A stretch of DNA of 64,000 bases from Microcyclospora pomicola (Eukaryota > Ascomycota > Dothideomycetes > Capnodiales), in the NCBI GenBank assembly GCA_002786065.1, contig NHNY01000004.1:1116001-1180000 (forward strand), written 5' to 3'. The first letter of the stretch is position 1. Every line of letters starts with the position of its first letter. This document shows positions 33,196-41,943 of this stretch, piece after piece. Both the position numbers and the translations under genes were made by a program. Below the pieces are notes generated by a model. The model saw only the letters and a program-made list of their open reading frames with translations, was not told where the DNA came from and did no database searches.

Positions 33196-34869
33196 CTATT
33201 CCAAGAACGTGAACAGATTCGTGTGCACGACATTGAGCGCACGATTGGCCTCGCGCTCGGCAATGACGCAGGAGATGTTGATCTCGCTCGCGCCCTGCGA
33301 GATCATCTCGATGTTGATGTTGTGCTCGCCGAGGGTGCTGAAGAAACGGCCGGATATGCCGGTCATGCTTCGGAGTTGTTTGCCGACGAGGGAGATGATG
33401 GCCATATCAGGGACCAAATCGACGTCACCCCACTTGCTCAAGGCTTCCACCGTGCCTTTGAGCGCTTCGGACTCGATCTTGAGCTCTTCCTCGCCGTGGC
33501 CGGAGAGCAGGGAGATTTCCGAGTGCAGCGCCATCGACACGTGAACCTCGGAGGATGAGATGAGGTCGACGGAGAGGCCATGTGCATCGAGGATCGAGAA
33601 TATGGACATCAAGAAGCCGTGTGCGCGGGTACGCTTCTTGGAGTGCACGTTGAGAACGGTGATGGAGGGTTTGATCGTCACCGCCGTTGGTCGTTTAGGC
33701 TGCTGAGACAAATGGCGCAGGCTTGAGAGCGAACGGTTGCGGAACATACCAGGAGCCTTGCCTGGTGTTGTATTGAGGTCGGCAGGGTCGGGATAGATGA
33801 CGGTGCCTGCGGAGCGAGGATTCATCACATTCTTGATGCGAATTGGGATACTGGCGCGGATCACCTGGTCCATGGTGAACGGATGAATGACCTCAGAGCC
33901 GTAGAAGGTCAATTCGGCCGCTTCGCTTGGGGTAACGGAGTCTAGCAATCGAGCTGTAGGGACTTTTCGAGGGTCGGCGGTGAAAATACCATCGACTTCC
34001 TTCCAAATCTGCAGCTCGCGGGCTGCCACGCCCACGGCACACAAAGCGGCACACAAGTCTGTATAGCCTCTTCCAATCTGCTCGAGTAGTCCACCAGGAA
34101 CAGGGCCGAAGTATCCTGTCACGACAGGAACAACTTGTGGGTCTGATCCCAACGCACGAAGCTTCGTGCCGAGCGCAACGGCCAATTGAGTGTAGAAGAT
34201 ATCGGTCACGCCCTGTTTGCCGCCAGCCGGAAAGGTTATAACCTCGCTCAGATCCACATACACAGCTTTGACGCCGCGATCTTGCAGCAATGCTGTCATG
34301 TAGAGGCAGCTCAATTTCTCTCCCATGGCCATGACCATATCTTTTGTCTGGCTCGTGACGGCTTTCAGATACTGTGCGCTCTCCAGGATACGCTGTAGTA
34401 TGGTGCATTCCTTTTCTACCTCGCCTTTGTACCATTCCAGAATTTCTGCATTCTGCACCACTGTCTCCCCAGCCAAGATGTGATCCTTTCTCACCATGTC
34501 CACAATCTCAGTATATCCTTGACCGCTTCCCAAGACATCTCTTGCTGCCCGTAGTAATCGGTTCGTGGTTCCTTCGCTCTTACTCTGTGTGCTGCGCGCC
34601 GAGCACACAATCGCAACTCTGTTTCCATTTTGAGTGCTGGGAATGACGATCTTCTCGACAATCTCTAGAGAGAACTTCCCAACACTCGTACCCCCAAACT
34701 TTTGTACAACCCAGTTTGCGCCGCCCGGAAGGTCACTTTCTTTGGTGTGCGATATTCTTGAGGCGATGCCATTGGTGGACACGACGCCATTTGTGATTGG
34801 GGAGGGTGCTGAGGTTTCATGTTGCATGATCTCTTTTGCTCGAGCATGTCGAATCATTGGGAAATCCAT
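33196..34869 (-). CDS. HOM3: Aspartokinase
   Basis: A single exon of 557 residues encodes the first, threonine-inhibited enzyme of the aspartate pathway, phosphorylating aspartate towards threonine, methionine and homoserine in the cytosol. The catalytic domain starts with WVVQKFGGTSVGK and contains VTGYFGPVPGG and GRGYTDLCAAL; fungal enzymes normally have SDLCAAL or TDLCAAL here. Two C-terminal ACT modules are recognisable: TVLNVHSKKRTRAHGFL with VDLISSSEVHVSMA, and AIISLVGKQLRSMTGISG with NIEMISQGASEINISCV. The ATG at 34869 (MDFPMIRHARAKE) is chosen; upstream open frame lacks family similarity. Two GCN4/CPC1-like heptamers lie 236-256 bp upstream of the start. Confidence 0.96.
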   Translation of the reverse strand: MDFPMIRHARAKEIMQHETSAPSPITNGVVSTNGIASRISHTKESDLPGGANWVVQKFGGTSVGKFSLEIVEKIVIPSTQNGNRVAIVCSARSTQSKSEGTTNRLLRAARDVLGSGQGYTEIVDMVRKDHILAGETVVQNAEILEWYKGEVEKECTILQRILESAQYLKAVTSQTKDMVMAMGEKLSCLYMTALLQDRGVKAVYVDLSEVITFPAGGKQGVTDIFYTQLAVALGTKLRALGSDPQVVPVVTGYFGPVPGGLLEQIGRGYTDLCAALCAVGVAARELQIWKEVDGIFTADPRKVPTARLLDSVTPSEAAELTFYGSEVIHPFTMDQVIRASIPIRIKNVMNPRSAGTVIYPDPADLNTTPGKAPGMFRNRSLSSLRHLSQQPKRPTAVTIKPSITVLNVHSKKRTRAHGFLMSIFSILDAHGLSVDLISSSEVHVSMALHSEISLLSGHGEEELKIESEALKGTVEALSKWGDVDLVPDMAIISLVGKQLRSMTGISGRFFSTLGEHNINIEMISQGASEINISCVIAEREANRALNVVHTNLFTFLE

Positions 34870-35758
34870 GGTTGAGTTGTGAGGTTGTATGATTGTTGTG
34901 AAGGAGTCGGTGTGTGTGCTCGGAAAAAGTCTAGGCCGGCAAAAATTTGTAGTTACCGCGCGTTCGACGCTGTTCTCTGCTGGCTCCCCGTCTCTCCTTG
35001 GACCGCAGAGTCGAACACACAATGTCAAAGTGTCCAAGACAGATAATGTAGACTGGAAGGAGAGGAAACGGAGAAACGCTGGGGTGAGGTATATGGGCGA
35101 GAACTGACTCAGTAATTCTGACTCGGCCGGTCCGAAAGTCTGGTGGGGCTGCATTGGGTGCGGGACGAGGGCGCCGGAACCTTCCGACCTTCAGAGCCCG
35201 ATTCTTTGATATTTGCGCTCGGTTCATGAAAGGAGGTACAAACAGGATTATGCGTAACAAGAACGGGAAACTGCATCGCTGATGCTTTCGCTTCCAGAAA
35301 CCAATCGGGCAGATTTGTAGTGCTGGACTGTGAGAAAGACGGACACCCTAGGGTGTACATAGACATGGTACTCCCCAGATCAGCTTCATCGGCCAATTGG
35401 ATATCCCTGAGTAAAGGACTTACTGACTGGCGAGAAGCGCATGTGAGAACTCATTGAGAGGAACGGACGACAGCTTTATGCTTTTGGGTATCGCTAAATG
35501 CTCGCAAAGAAAACATACAGATAGCGCGAACAAGAGCTTTATAACGCTGCTGTGCTTGTCACCGGCCAGCTTCGTCCTCTGTTGGGCCTCATTTTGAGAG
35601 CTTTGAGCTCAGCAACAGACACCCAAGGGGTGACTTGCCGAGGTAATTCAGGACATGTCGTGCGACATAACAGCGAAATCGTGCTCCACCTTGCGTAGGG
35701 GTCGAGAGGCTTCTCTCGCTTCCGAGTGCATGACAGTGACGAAAACGTTGTGTAGTCT
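34870..35758. other. Intergenic: HOM3 promoter and BUR1 3' end
   Basis: This 889-bp region holds the HOM3 promoter and the 3' flank of BUR1. Apart from the paired heptamers at 35105-35125, no further feature was recognised. Confidence 0.5.
35105..35125. promoter_or_regulatory. Paired GCN4/CPC1-like motifs in the HOM3 promoter
   Basis: A perfect TGACTCA (35105-35111) is followed eight bases later by TGACTCG (35119-35125), one mismatch from consensus. TGASTCA is the binding site of the bZIP activator Gcn4/CPC1, and HOM3 is a known target of general amino-acid control in yeast. Occupancy in this organism is inference. Confidence 0.5.
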
Positions 35759-37567
35759 TTATCGTCGGTAGAGATCACGGTCTCTGTCTTGCATCCGGTC
35801 ACGCCCTGAGCCATCGTTACCACGCTGCCGTCGGTCTGGACTCCTACTGCGAGTCCGTCTTTGGCCGTCGTAGCCACGATCACGGTCACGGTCCCGATCA
35901 CGGTCGCGATCTCTGTATGGTGCATCCGCATCCCTGTATGGTGGACGATCCCTTGGTGCGTCGGCGTCCCGGTATCTCGACCGATCGGGTTCTCGATAGT
36001 TGAGCTCTTGACTACCGCCACGGCCACGTTCGTAATCACGTCCTGGTGGCACTTGTGCTCGATCATGAGTCTGATAGGTCGGAACATATTTATCAATGGC
36101 GGCTCCACGGTCACTCCCTCGATCGCTGCCGCGCGCTCCTCCTGGCGGTGGCGGGCCTCGAGCCGGAATGTCAGGGCGTGGTGGTAGGTCTACAGGCGGT
36201 CTTGGTGGCAGGTGGTACCCGTTGGTAGGTGGCGGCGCTGGCGGAGCACGGTCGCGGTCTTGTCGCCAACCCGGACGTCGAGAACTGTCCGTGGGCGGTG
36301 GCCCTCTCTGGCGATCATCGTAACGTGCTGGAGGCATTCCCGGAGGACCTCTGTCTCTGCCATAGCTCCTTGGTCCCCGATCGTTGTATCCGTTCTGATA
36401 TGATCCATGTTCATCCGGGCCCATGCCAACCGTGCCGCCTGCTGGAGCAGGTGGTAGTGCTCGCTGCTTTTCATGGCCGCGCCGTCGAGAATCAAGCTCA
36501 TGGCTGTCTTCGTATTGTGGAATATCCTCCGGTCTGATCGGCAAAGGTGCAGTAGTGAAGTACTCATGCTGCAATGCGTCTATGGCATTGATACGCTTCC
36601 GCCAATCCAGACACATCAACTTTTTAAGCAGGTCCAGTCCTTCCGGTCCAAGCTGCTTGAAAGCTCCGAATCGTTGATCGATATCGCCTCTCTGGAATTC
36701 CCACTGCCTAGTGCCTTCGCATCCTGGCAACTCAGACCAGCCCGGCATGTTCTGATTGTTGGGCGATCCCACCAGTTTGAAGATCCGGTGACATTGATCA
36801 ACGTCAGTTTTCCCCTCCAGGATGGGCTTATGTTCCCACATCTCACCAAACACACAGCCTACGCCCCACATGTCGATAGCAGGTGTGTATCTCTTAAGTG
36901 TGAGCAGCAGCTCCGGCGGCCGATACCATCTCGTTACGACCAAGCTAGTGTAGTCTCTTGTTGCATCGCCGCTTCCCTTCCCGGCCTGTGGCGTTGGCCC
37001 ATCATAATGCCTCGCCAGACCGAAATCAGCGATCTGAAGCATACCTTTATTCGAAATCAAAATGTTGGCGGCCTTCATATCTCTGTGGAGGATATGTGAT
37101 TCATGCAGATAACGTACCCCCTCCAGCAATTGCTGCATATAGCACTTGATCTGTGCCGGAGAAAAGTGTATGTTTGGGTTGGTAAGCATACCACTCAAAT
37201 CGTGGTCCATGTATTGCATAACCATGTACAAGGTCGCCCGCTTCTTCCCGCTTTTCCCCTTCTCGTCTTGCGGTTGTCTCTCGACAGCCATCTCGTCGAG
37301 CTTGAGGATGTTCGGGTGGCTCAGTAGCTTCAAGAGCTTCACTTCGCGCAGAGCAGTGATCGGGAACCCGTCCTTCTCATTGTGCATGAGGATCTTCTTC
37401 AACGCGACAAGTTTCCCGGTTCGCTTGGACTTCGCCTTCGATACCACTCCAAATGTCCCCTCACCAAGCTTTTCTTGCATGACTTCATATTCGCTGATCT
37501 TGGCGCTGCCGCGAAAGCGACGTTGAGTTGGGTCGGTCAACAGCTGGGCCTCTGGATCCGATGCCAT
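35759..37567 (-). CDS. BUR1: BUR1/Cdk9-type cyclin-dependent kinase
   Basis: One exon of 602 residues encodes the catalytic kinase of the P-TEFb/BUR complex, which phosphorylates the Pol II C-terminal domain and Spt5. The kinase domain shows [12 protein letters not shown], the cyclin-binding helix PITALRE (the diagnostic Cdk9 motif), [21 protein letters not shown] and the T-loop [19 protein letters not shown]. Beyond about residue 370 the protein is a Pro/Arg/Asp-rich tail with runs of RD dipeptides ([13 protein letters not shown]) and an SRSP segment, mirrored by a hexamer-like DNA repeat near 35862-35935. Such RD/RS tails occur in splicing- and CTD-linked kinases. The ATG at 37567 ([10 protein letters not shown]) is used; the frame is open upstream only from a TTG. 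Confidence 0.94.
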   Translation of the reverse strand: MASDPEAQLLTDPTQRRFRGSAKISEYEVMQEKLGEGTFGVVSKAKSKRTGKLVALKKILMHNEKDGFPITALREVKLLKLLSHPNILKLDEMAVERQPQDEKGKSGKKRATLYMVMQYMDHDLSGMLTNPNIHFSPAQIKCYMQQLLEGVRYLHESHILHRDMKAANILISNKGMLQIADFGLARHYDGPTPQAGKGSGDATRDYTSLVVTRWYRPPELLLTLKRYTPAIDMWGVGCVFGEMWEHKPILEGKTDVDQCHRIFKLVGSPNNQNMPGWSELPGCEGTRQWEFQRGDIDQRFGAFKQLGPEGLDLLKKLMCLDWRKRINAIDALQHEYFTTAPLPIRPEDIPQYEDSHELDSRRRGHEKQRALPPAPAGGTVGMGPDEHGSYQNGYNDRGPRSYGRDRGPPGMPPARYDDRQRGPPPTDSSRRPGWRQDRDRAPPAPPPTNGYHLPPRPPVDLPPRPDIPARGPPPPGGARGSDRGSDRGAAIDKYVPTYQTHDRAQVPPGRDYERGRGGSQELNYREPDRSRYRDADAPRDRPPYRDADAPYRDRDRDRDRDRDRGYDGQRRTRSRSPDRRQRGNDGSGRDRMQDRDRDLYRR

Positions 37568-38069
37568 TTTCGTTATGGTCGCGAGCCGATTACTGAACGG
37601 TACAAAGATCCCCAAAGCAGTGTATATCGCTGTTCAACGCTGCACGTCGCGGTTGCGCATATCGGAAGACCGTTTGGTGCATCTGGGATGGCACTCAGGT
37701 AATTGCAATAAGCTGCAAAGCACTGAAGGTCGCATCAGCCAGCAGATCGACGTAGCCAACAGTTTCTGGTCGTATTCGGAGCCTGAGCGAGTGTGCTTGA
37801 AGGCATGACCTCCTGTGTAGGACTCGTCAATACATGATTGCCCAGCTATCTGAAATCCATAATGCGCGGACATCGAACACGTGAAGGCGGTACCGCGCTA
37901 GGCTCTTTTGAGATAGCCACCAATGCCGAAGCTTAACGACATAACCTCACTCGTGCACAGCTTGACTGTACAAGGCCGGCTACAATTTCGCATCGTCCAG
38001 GTCACTTCACAAAGTACGCGCATGGCAGCAAATGTAAGAGATCTTCGCTGATAGACACCCAGAAACATC
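37568..38069. promoter_or_regulatory. Divergent promoter region (BUR1 / NDUFB2-like)
   Basis: A 502-bp gap separates the two divergent start codons. No coding segment or clear motif was recognised. Confidence 0.45.
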
Positions 38070-38307
38070 ATGGCCGGTCCCAACCCGAGAGCAGCGCACG
38101 GCGCCCACCCAATCCACATCCACCCGGTTCGCCCGCTCTACAGATTCGCCGCGACAGGTCTTGGTGCTGCTATGTGGTTCTTCGTACGACTCCTTGGTCC
38201 TGTATCCAATGCCGAGTCTCCAGTACTGACCGTCCGTGCAGCTGTTCTACCGCGCCCGATATGATGGACCGGCATTGCTTGGCCTCAAACACCCGTGGGA
38301 TCATTGA
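38070..38307 (+). CDS. Complex I subunit NDUFB2-like (59 residues)
   Basis: Exon 1 (38070-38183) reads MAGPNPRAAHGAHPIHIHP followed by the membrane stretch GLGAAMWFF. A 58-nt intron (38184-38241) begins GTACGA and ends GTGCAG. Exon 2 (38242-38307) continues LFYRARYDGPALLGLKHPWDH and stop. The pattern MWFF-[LIV]-[FLV]-YRA, DGP, G-x-[KR]-HPW matches the small single-helix accessory subunit NDUFB2 of mitochondrial complex I, as I recall it from plant and fungal sequences. It would lie in the inner membrane in the distal proton-pumping arm. The spliced product is so short that the unspliced 64-residue reading frame could easily be mis-annotated instead. Confidence 0.85.
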
Positions 38308-38797
38308 AGAGAGGGAGATGCGCGAGCGACGCATATGTTAGGAGGTTGTGGTGCTCTGAAGCGGTGTGGGCTGTCGGGAAAATGTAAATATGCACATTCG
38401 GCGTTAGGATATGAGACTCAGAAGGAATGCCTCTGGGCTGCGATTGCGGCGAACAGATTCCTAATTCACTTTACTGCCGCTGTCTTTCCCTTGCCTTCAA
38501 AATCATCGTAACGGCTAAGTGAGGTTGTACCATTTCATACGGGAAATGTTTATGCTTTGATTGGCGCCTTGATTGTATTCGGAAGGTGTTCTGACTATAT
38601 AGTCTAAATCTGCCAGCTTTGTTGTGCTTCTAGGGAGACAAGAGAGCCTACAGGCTATGGAATGACTCGGTGCAAGTAGAGTTTGCAGGCTGTTGTGCAT
38701 ACATTTATGCCGGTTGCAAGCCTGCGAGCATGCTGAATCATACAAACGTGCAGAGTCATGTCCGCGTCGTTCCTATATACATAACCTAGACGACATC
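38308..38797. other. Convergent intergenic region
   Basis: Gap of 490 bp between the stop codons of the NDUFB2-like and RPA49 genes. No other feature was seen. Confidence 0.5.
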
Positions 38798-40111
38798 TTA
38801 TGTTTTCCGCCCAGACCTTACCTTTGGGAACTCCAGAGGCAGTTTTACTTTCGCCACTCTCGTAGCCGACGCTTGTGCCTTGGTCAACTTCATTGACTCA
38901 CGATCCTTCTCTGTCAAGCGGAGCACCTTGCATCCCAACTCCTGGAAATACTGCGTCATTTGCTTGTTGTCCAGCCCAAGATCATCCCTGAGGTCAGTGA
39001 TGACTGTGGCATAGCCATCCACAAACAAGCTCAGAGCACACATATGCGTGTACAAGTTGTCCAGATGCCACTTTGGCAACTCGTTGAGTGGATTTGCAAA
39101 TCGACGTCGGACGCTGTCGACGAGATCGGAGGGCCACGCTGCTAGTTTCTGTTGCAGGACATCCTTCTTGGGGACTTTCTTTCCCGTTCTACCTGCAGGG
39201 CGAAGGGCAGAGTTGAAGTCCAGTAGTAGTGCAAGGTACCCAAGGGCTTTTAGACGCTCTGTATTATCGTCCATTAGGGCAGTACGTTTCACGCGATATG
39301 CAGGATAGCGGTGGTTGAATTCAATGTTCTCTTCCGCGGCAACTTTGTCCATCCAGTCCTTGATTGCGACTAGTCGAAGGTCCCCTGAAGGTACCAAAGT
39401 CTTGAGAGGATAGACGTCTTCGATACTTGCTGCTGCCAAGTTTGGCTGCGGAATGGGTTTTGCGGCCAGCAGATCGCGCTCAATGTCCTCTTTCTTCTTA
39501 TTGGCGGCTGTGACAACATCCATGCTTTCGAGAATAGCATCCTGCACTTTGTCTATCGCCCCGTCGCCTTTAGCGCCATTATCCTTCACGATTGCGTTCA
39601 CCGTTTTGTCCATGATCGCCTTTTTGGCTTTCTTGGTACCGAATTCGCGGCCTAGCTCTTCCCTCAATCGCAACATAGAGGGCCTGGCTTCCTGCTCCAC
39701 TTCTTGTCTTTCGGAGCGCAGTGATGATCTGACGCTGACACAATGTGCCGGGATGACCTGCAAGGAACCTGCTTCAGGATCGTATACTGCCACATAATGC
39801 GAGAGATTTCGGTTATGCGACTCGGGGACCCCAATGTAGTCAAGTCGAGGGTGCTTTGAGGATTGTATGTGGAAGTCATGACTCCTCGGCTTCGGTACAT
39901 TGCTGGAAGTGCCGGAGAGTGATTGAGCATACGGGTCGAAAAGTATTGAAGGTACAGTGAGTCCTGGAGTGGAAGCCAGTACTGGATGTAGTCCCTCACC
40001 GTTCGTGAACTTCACGGCAATGCGGCCGTTGTCGAATGCAACCTTCTTCCTTGAGGAGTCTGCGGTATGAACCTGCCTTTTCCGCTTCTTGTCTACTGTG
40101 TGATCCGCCAT
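38798..40111 (-). CDS. RPA49: RNA polymerase I subunit A49
   Basis: A single exon of 437 residues. The protein is the Pol I-specific subunit that pairs with A34.5 in a TFIIF-like dimerisation module and contributes a tandem winged-helix domain to initiation and elongation of rDNA transcription in the nucleolus. A basic N-terminus (DKKRKRQV) precedes a beta-rich region with LDYIGVPESHNRNLSHYVAVYDPEAGSLQ (read in two halves), the linker GREFGTKKAKKAI, and the C-terminal winged-helix part with YPLKTLVPSGDLRLVAIKDW, YPAYRVKRTAL, LNELPKWHLDNLYTHMCALS and DLRDDLGLDNKQMTQYFQEL. The length matches fungal A49. It shares a 326-bp intergenic region with the divergent promethin-like gene. Confidence 0.93.
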   Translation of the reverse strand: MADHTVDKKRKRQVHTADSSRKKVAFDNGRIAVKFTNGEGLHPVLASTPGLTVPSILFDPYAQSLSGTSSNVPKPRSHDFHIQSSKHPRLDYIGVPESHNRNLSHYVAVYDPEAGSLQVIPAHCVSVRSSLRSERQEVEQEARPSMLRLREELGREFGTKKAKKAIMDKTVNAIVKDNGAKGDGAIDKVQDAILESMDVVTAANKKKEDIERDLLAAKPIPQPNLAAASIEDVYPLKTLVPSGDLRLVAIKDWMDKVAAEENIEFNHRYPAYRVKRTALMDDNTERLKALGYLALLLDFNSALRPAGRTGKKVPKKDVLQQKLAAWPSDLVDSVRRRFANPLNELPKWHLDNLYTHMCALSLFVDGYATVITDLRDDLGLDNKQMTQYFQELGCKVLRLTEKDRESMKLTKAQASATRVAKVKLPLEFPKVRSGRKT

Positions 40112-40437
40112 GGTATATGTGAGTTGTTCTGTGGGCTCAGTGCGCTGTCGATGGCTACGAAGCTTAAGAAAATGTTCGAGGCTTTGCCGACGCTAGTGGT
40201 GAGGTGGTGCTGCAAGTCTTCAGCCACATGTGGCGTCTCAATCACATGTAAATTGCAGTACATATGACGCGATGCAGTAGGTACCGGTTTGACAGGCGAC
40301 GAGTATCTGATGCGCGTCCTGATGAGCGCTATTGCTACACTTTCGGTCATCAACAAGCAGTCATCAACACCTCCAGTCTACACGAAATCGAGGCTTCCGC
40401 AATCCTCAACCAGAACCACGCTTCAAGCCATACTACA
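40112..40437. promoter_or_regulatory. Bidirectional promoter region (RPA49 / promethin-like)
   Basis: A 326-bp gap between divergent start codons must contain both promoters. No specific motif was assigned. Confidence 0.5.
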
Positions 40438-41221
40438 ATGACGGCCGAAATGCAAACGGGCAGCAATGGCGTACAAGAGAGGGTACAAGGAGCTAGCAAT
40501 GGCATTTTAGCGACCGTTCACAGCTACGCCAACGACATCGCTTCTGAGGGCAAGGTATTCCTGGATAAGACCATCTCGCCGGAGCAACGCAGTGATCTGT
40601 GGGAAAAACTCCAGGCCTTTGTGCTCGCCAATCCCAAACTTTCGGTGAGTACAGACATCACGAATCCCGGAATTGATGTTTGACACAACACTCCGATAGG
40701 CATTCATTGGTGTGAATCTTCTTCTCAGTGGTTTCCCATTGGGAATATTCATCCTTTTTGCTACAACTGTTACCGTTTCCTCTCTCGTTACTGGCCTTCT
40801 GCTTGGCTTGATTGGGGCTGTACTCTTTATTGCCTTTGCAGTGGGGACAGCTCTTTGCATTCTACTTCCAACGATCTTCTTGACGACGACATGTGCACTC
40901 TTTCTTTTCGTTGGGGGCTTGATCGGCTACTACATCTTGAACTGGGCCAGCGGAGGCCTTAGCAGCCAAGAATCTGACAGCGATGCCTTTGGCGAAAAGC
41001 TCAAAGCCCTGGCGAGTGGTAAACCTTCCGACTTGCAAGAGAAAGAGAGAACACCAAAGAGCATTGATGCCTTCGTCCAAAACACTCCCGAATCGCAAAG
41101 TGCCAATCTCTCAAGCGTGAGATCCAATGGCAATGCAGAGAAGGTTGCGCGGAACAGCAACAAAGCAGACGGACTTGACGGTGTGCACAACACCCAGCTT
41201 GTTGCAACAAGCACAGCATAA
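40438..41221 (+). CDS. Promethin/LDAF1-type lipid-droplet protein
   Basis: Two exons (40438-40644 and 40700-41221) encode 242 residues. After an amphipathic N-terminal region, a long hydrophobic core from about residue 70 to 145 forms two hairpin-like membrane segments: LLLSGFPLGIFILFATTVTV, TGLLLGLIGAVLFIAFAVG and FLTTTCALFLFVGGLIGYYI. This matches the promethin domain of human LDAF1 and yeast Ldo16/Ldo45, which work with seipin in lipid-droplet formation at the endoplasmic reticulum. The hydrophilic C-terminus (about 90 residues) is Ser/Lys-rich and probably disordered. The intron of 55 nt splits the sequence just before the membrane core. The N-terminal ATG (MTAEMQTGSNG) is the first compatible with the family. 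PEX3 follows on the same strand. Confidence 0.8.
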
Positions 41222-41943
41222 CGCCTTACTGGCAAAGTGGATCATCAGTTCTGGGGCGTGTGGTGTGCCTGGACGTTTTCCGAGACTGCGAGTCTGCAAT
41301 TTCTGTTTACGATAAGGACAACGAAGAAAATAAAGCTTGGTTTTAATGATGTCTAGTTTATGAAGATGAAATACGTGTGATCCGACATCTGTACAGTGTA
41401 GCTTCGGGTAGATCTCTTCCATCTGATCTCCTAGACTGTTGCCTTCGAATCGAAGCTCTCATGATAGCGCTTTGATGTTGATACTCATACGCTGCTAAAT
41501 AGCATGATGTAGATGAAGGTGGTTGGGCGATGTGATGCTGGACCGAAATGAACTGTTTACAATCGGTGCAAGTCGAGCAAAAGGGGGATTCAGATACATC
41601 CCAAGATTCACCTCACAGCTATCATCTTGTTGGCCGACAACGTTAAAACCGACAGTATAGGATAGTAAGAATTTGACCACTCTCATACCTTTCATAGTGT
41701 TCGTAGGTGGTAAAATCGTATGGAGTGCGAAATCCGGTCGAGTGATGATGAAACATTGGACGAGCCGAGGTGCCCACGTCGCCGAGCTCACACGCATGCA
41801 GGAGTGCTGCTGTAGGTACACGCACTCGCGTGCTCACAACAGAAACAATCATATTCTCACTCACGCCAACCCTCTTCATTTCTGACCGACAATCGAAGGC
41901 GTGGACGGCGCGCAGAAGCAGCAGATCTGTTCTAAATGCTGCG
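41222..41943. other. Intergenic: PEX3 promoter
   Basis: This 722-bp gap on the path from the promethin-like gene to PEX3 holds a 3' end and the PEX3 promoter. No other feature was recognised. Confidence 0.5.
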
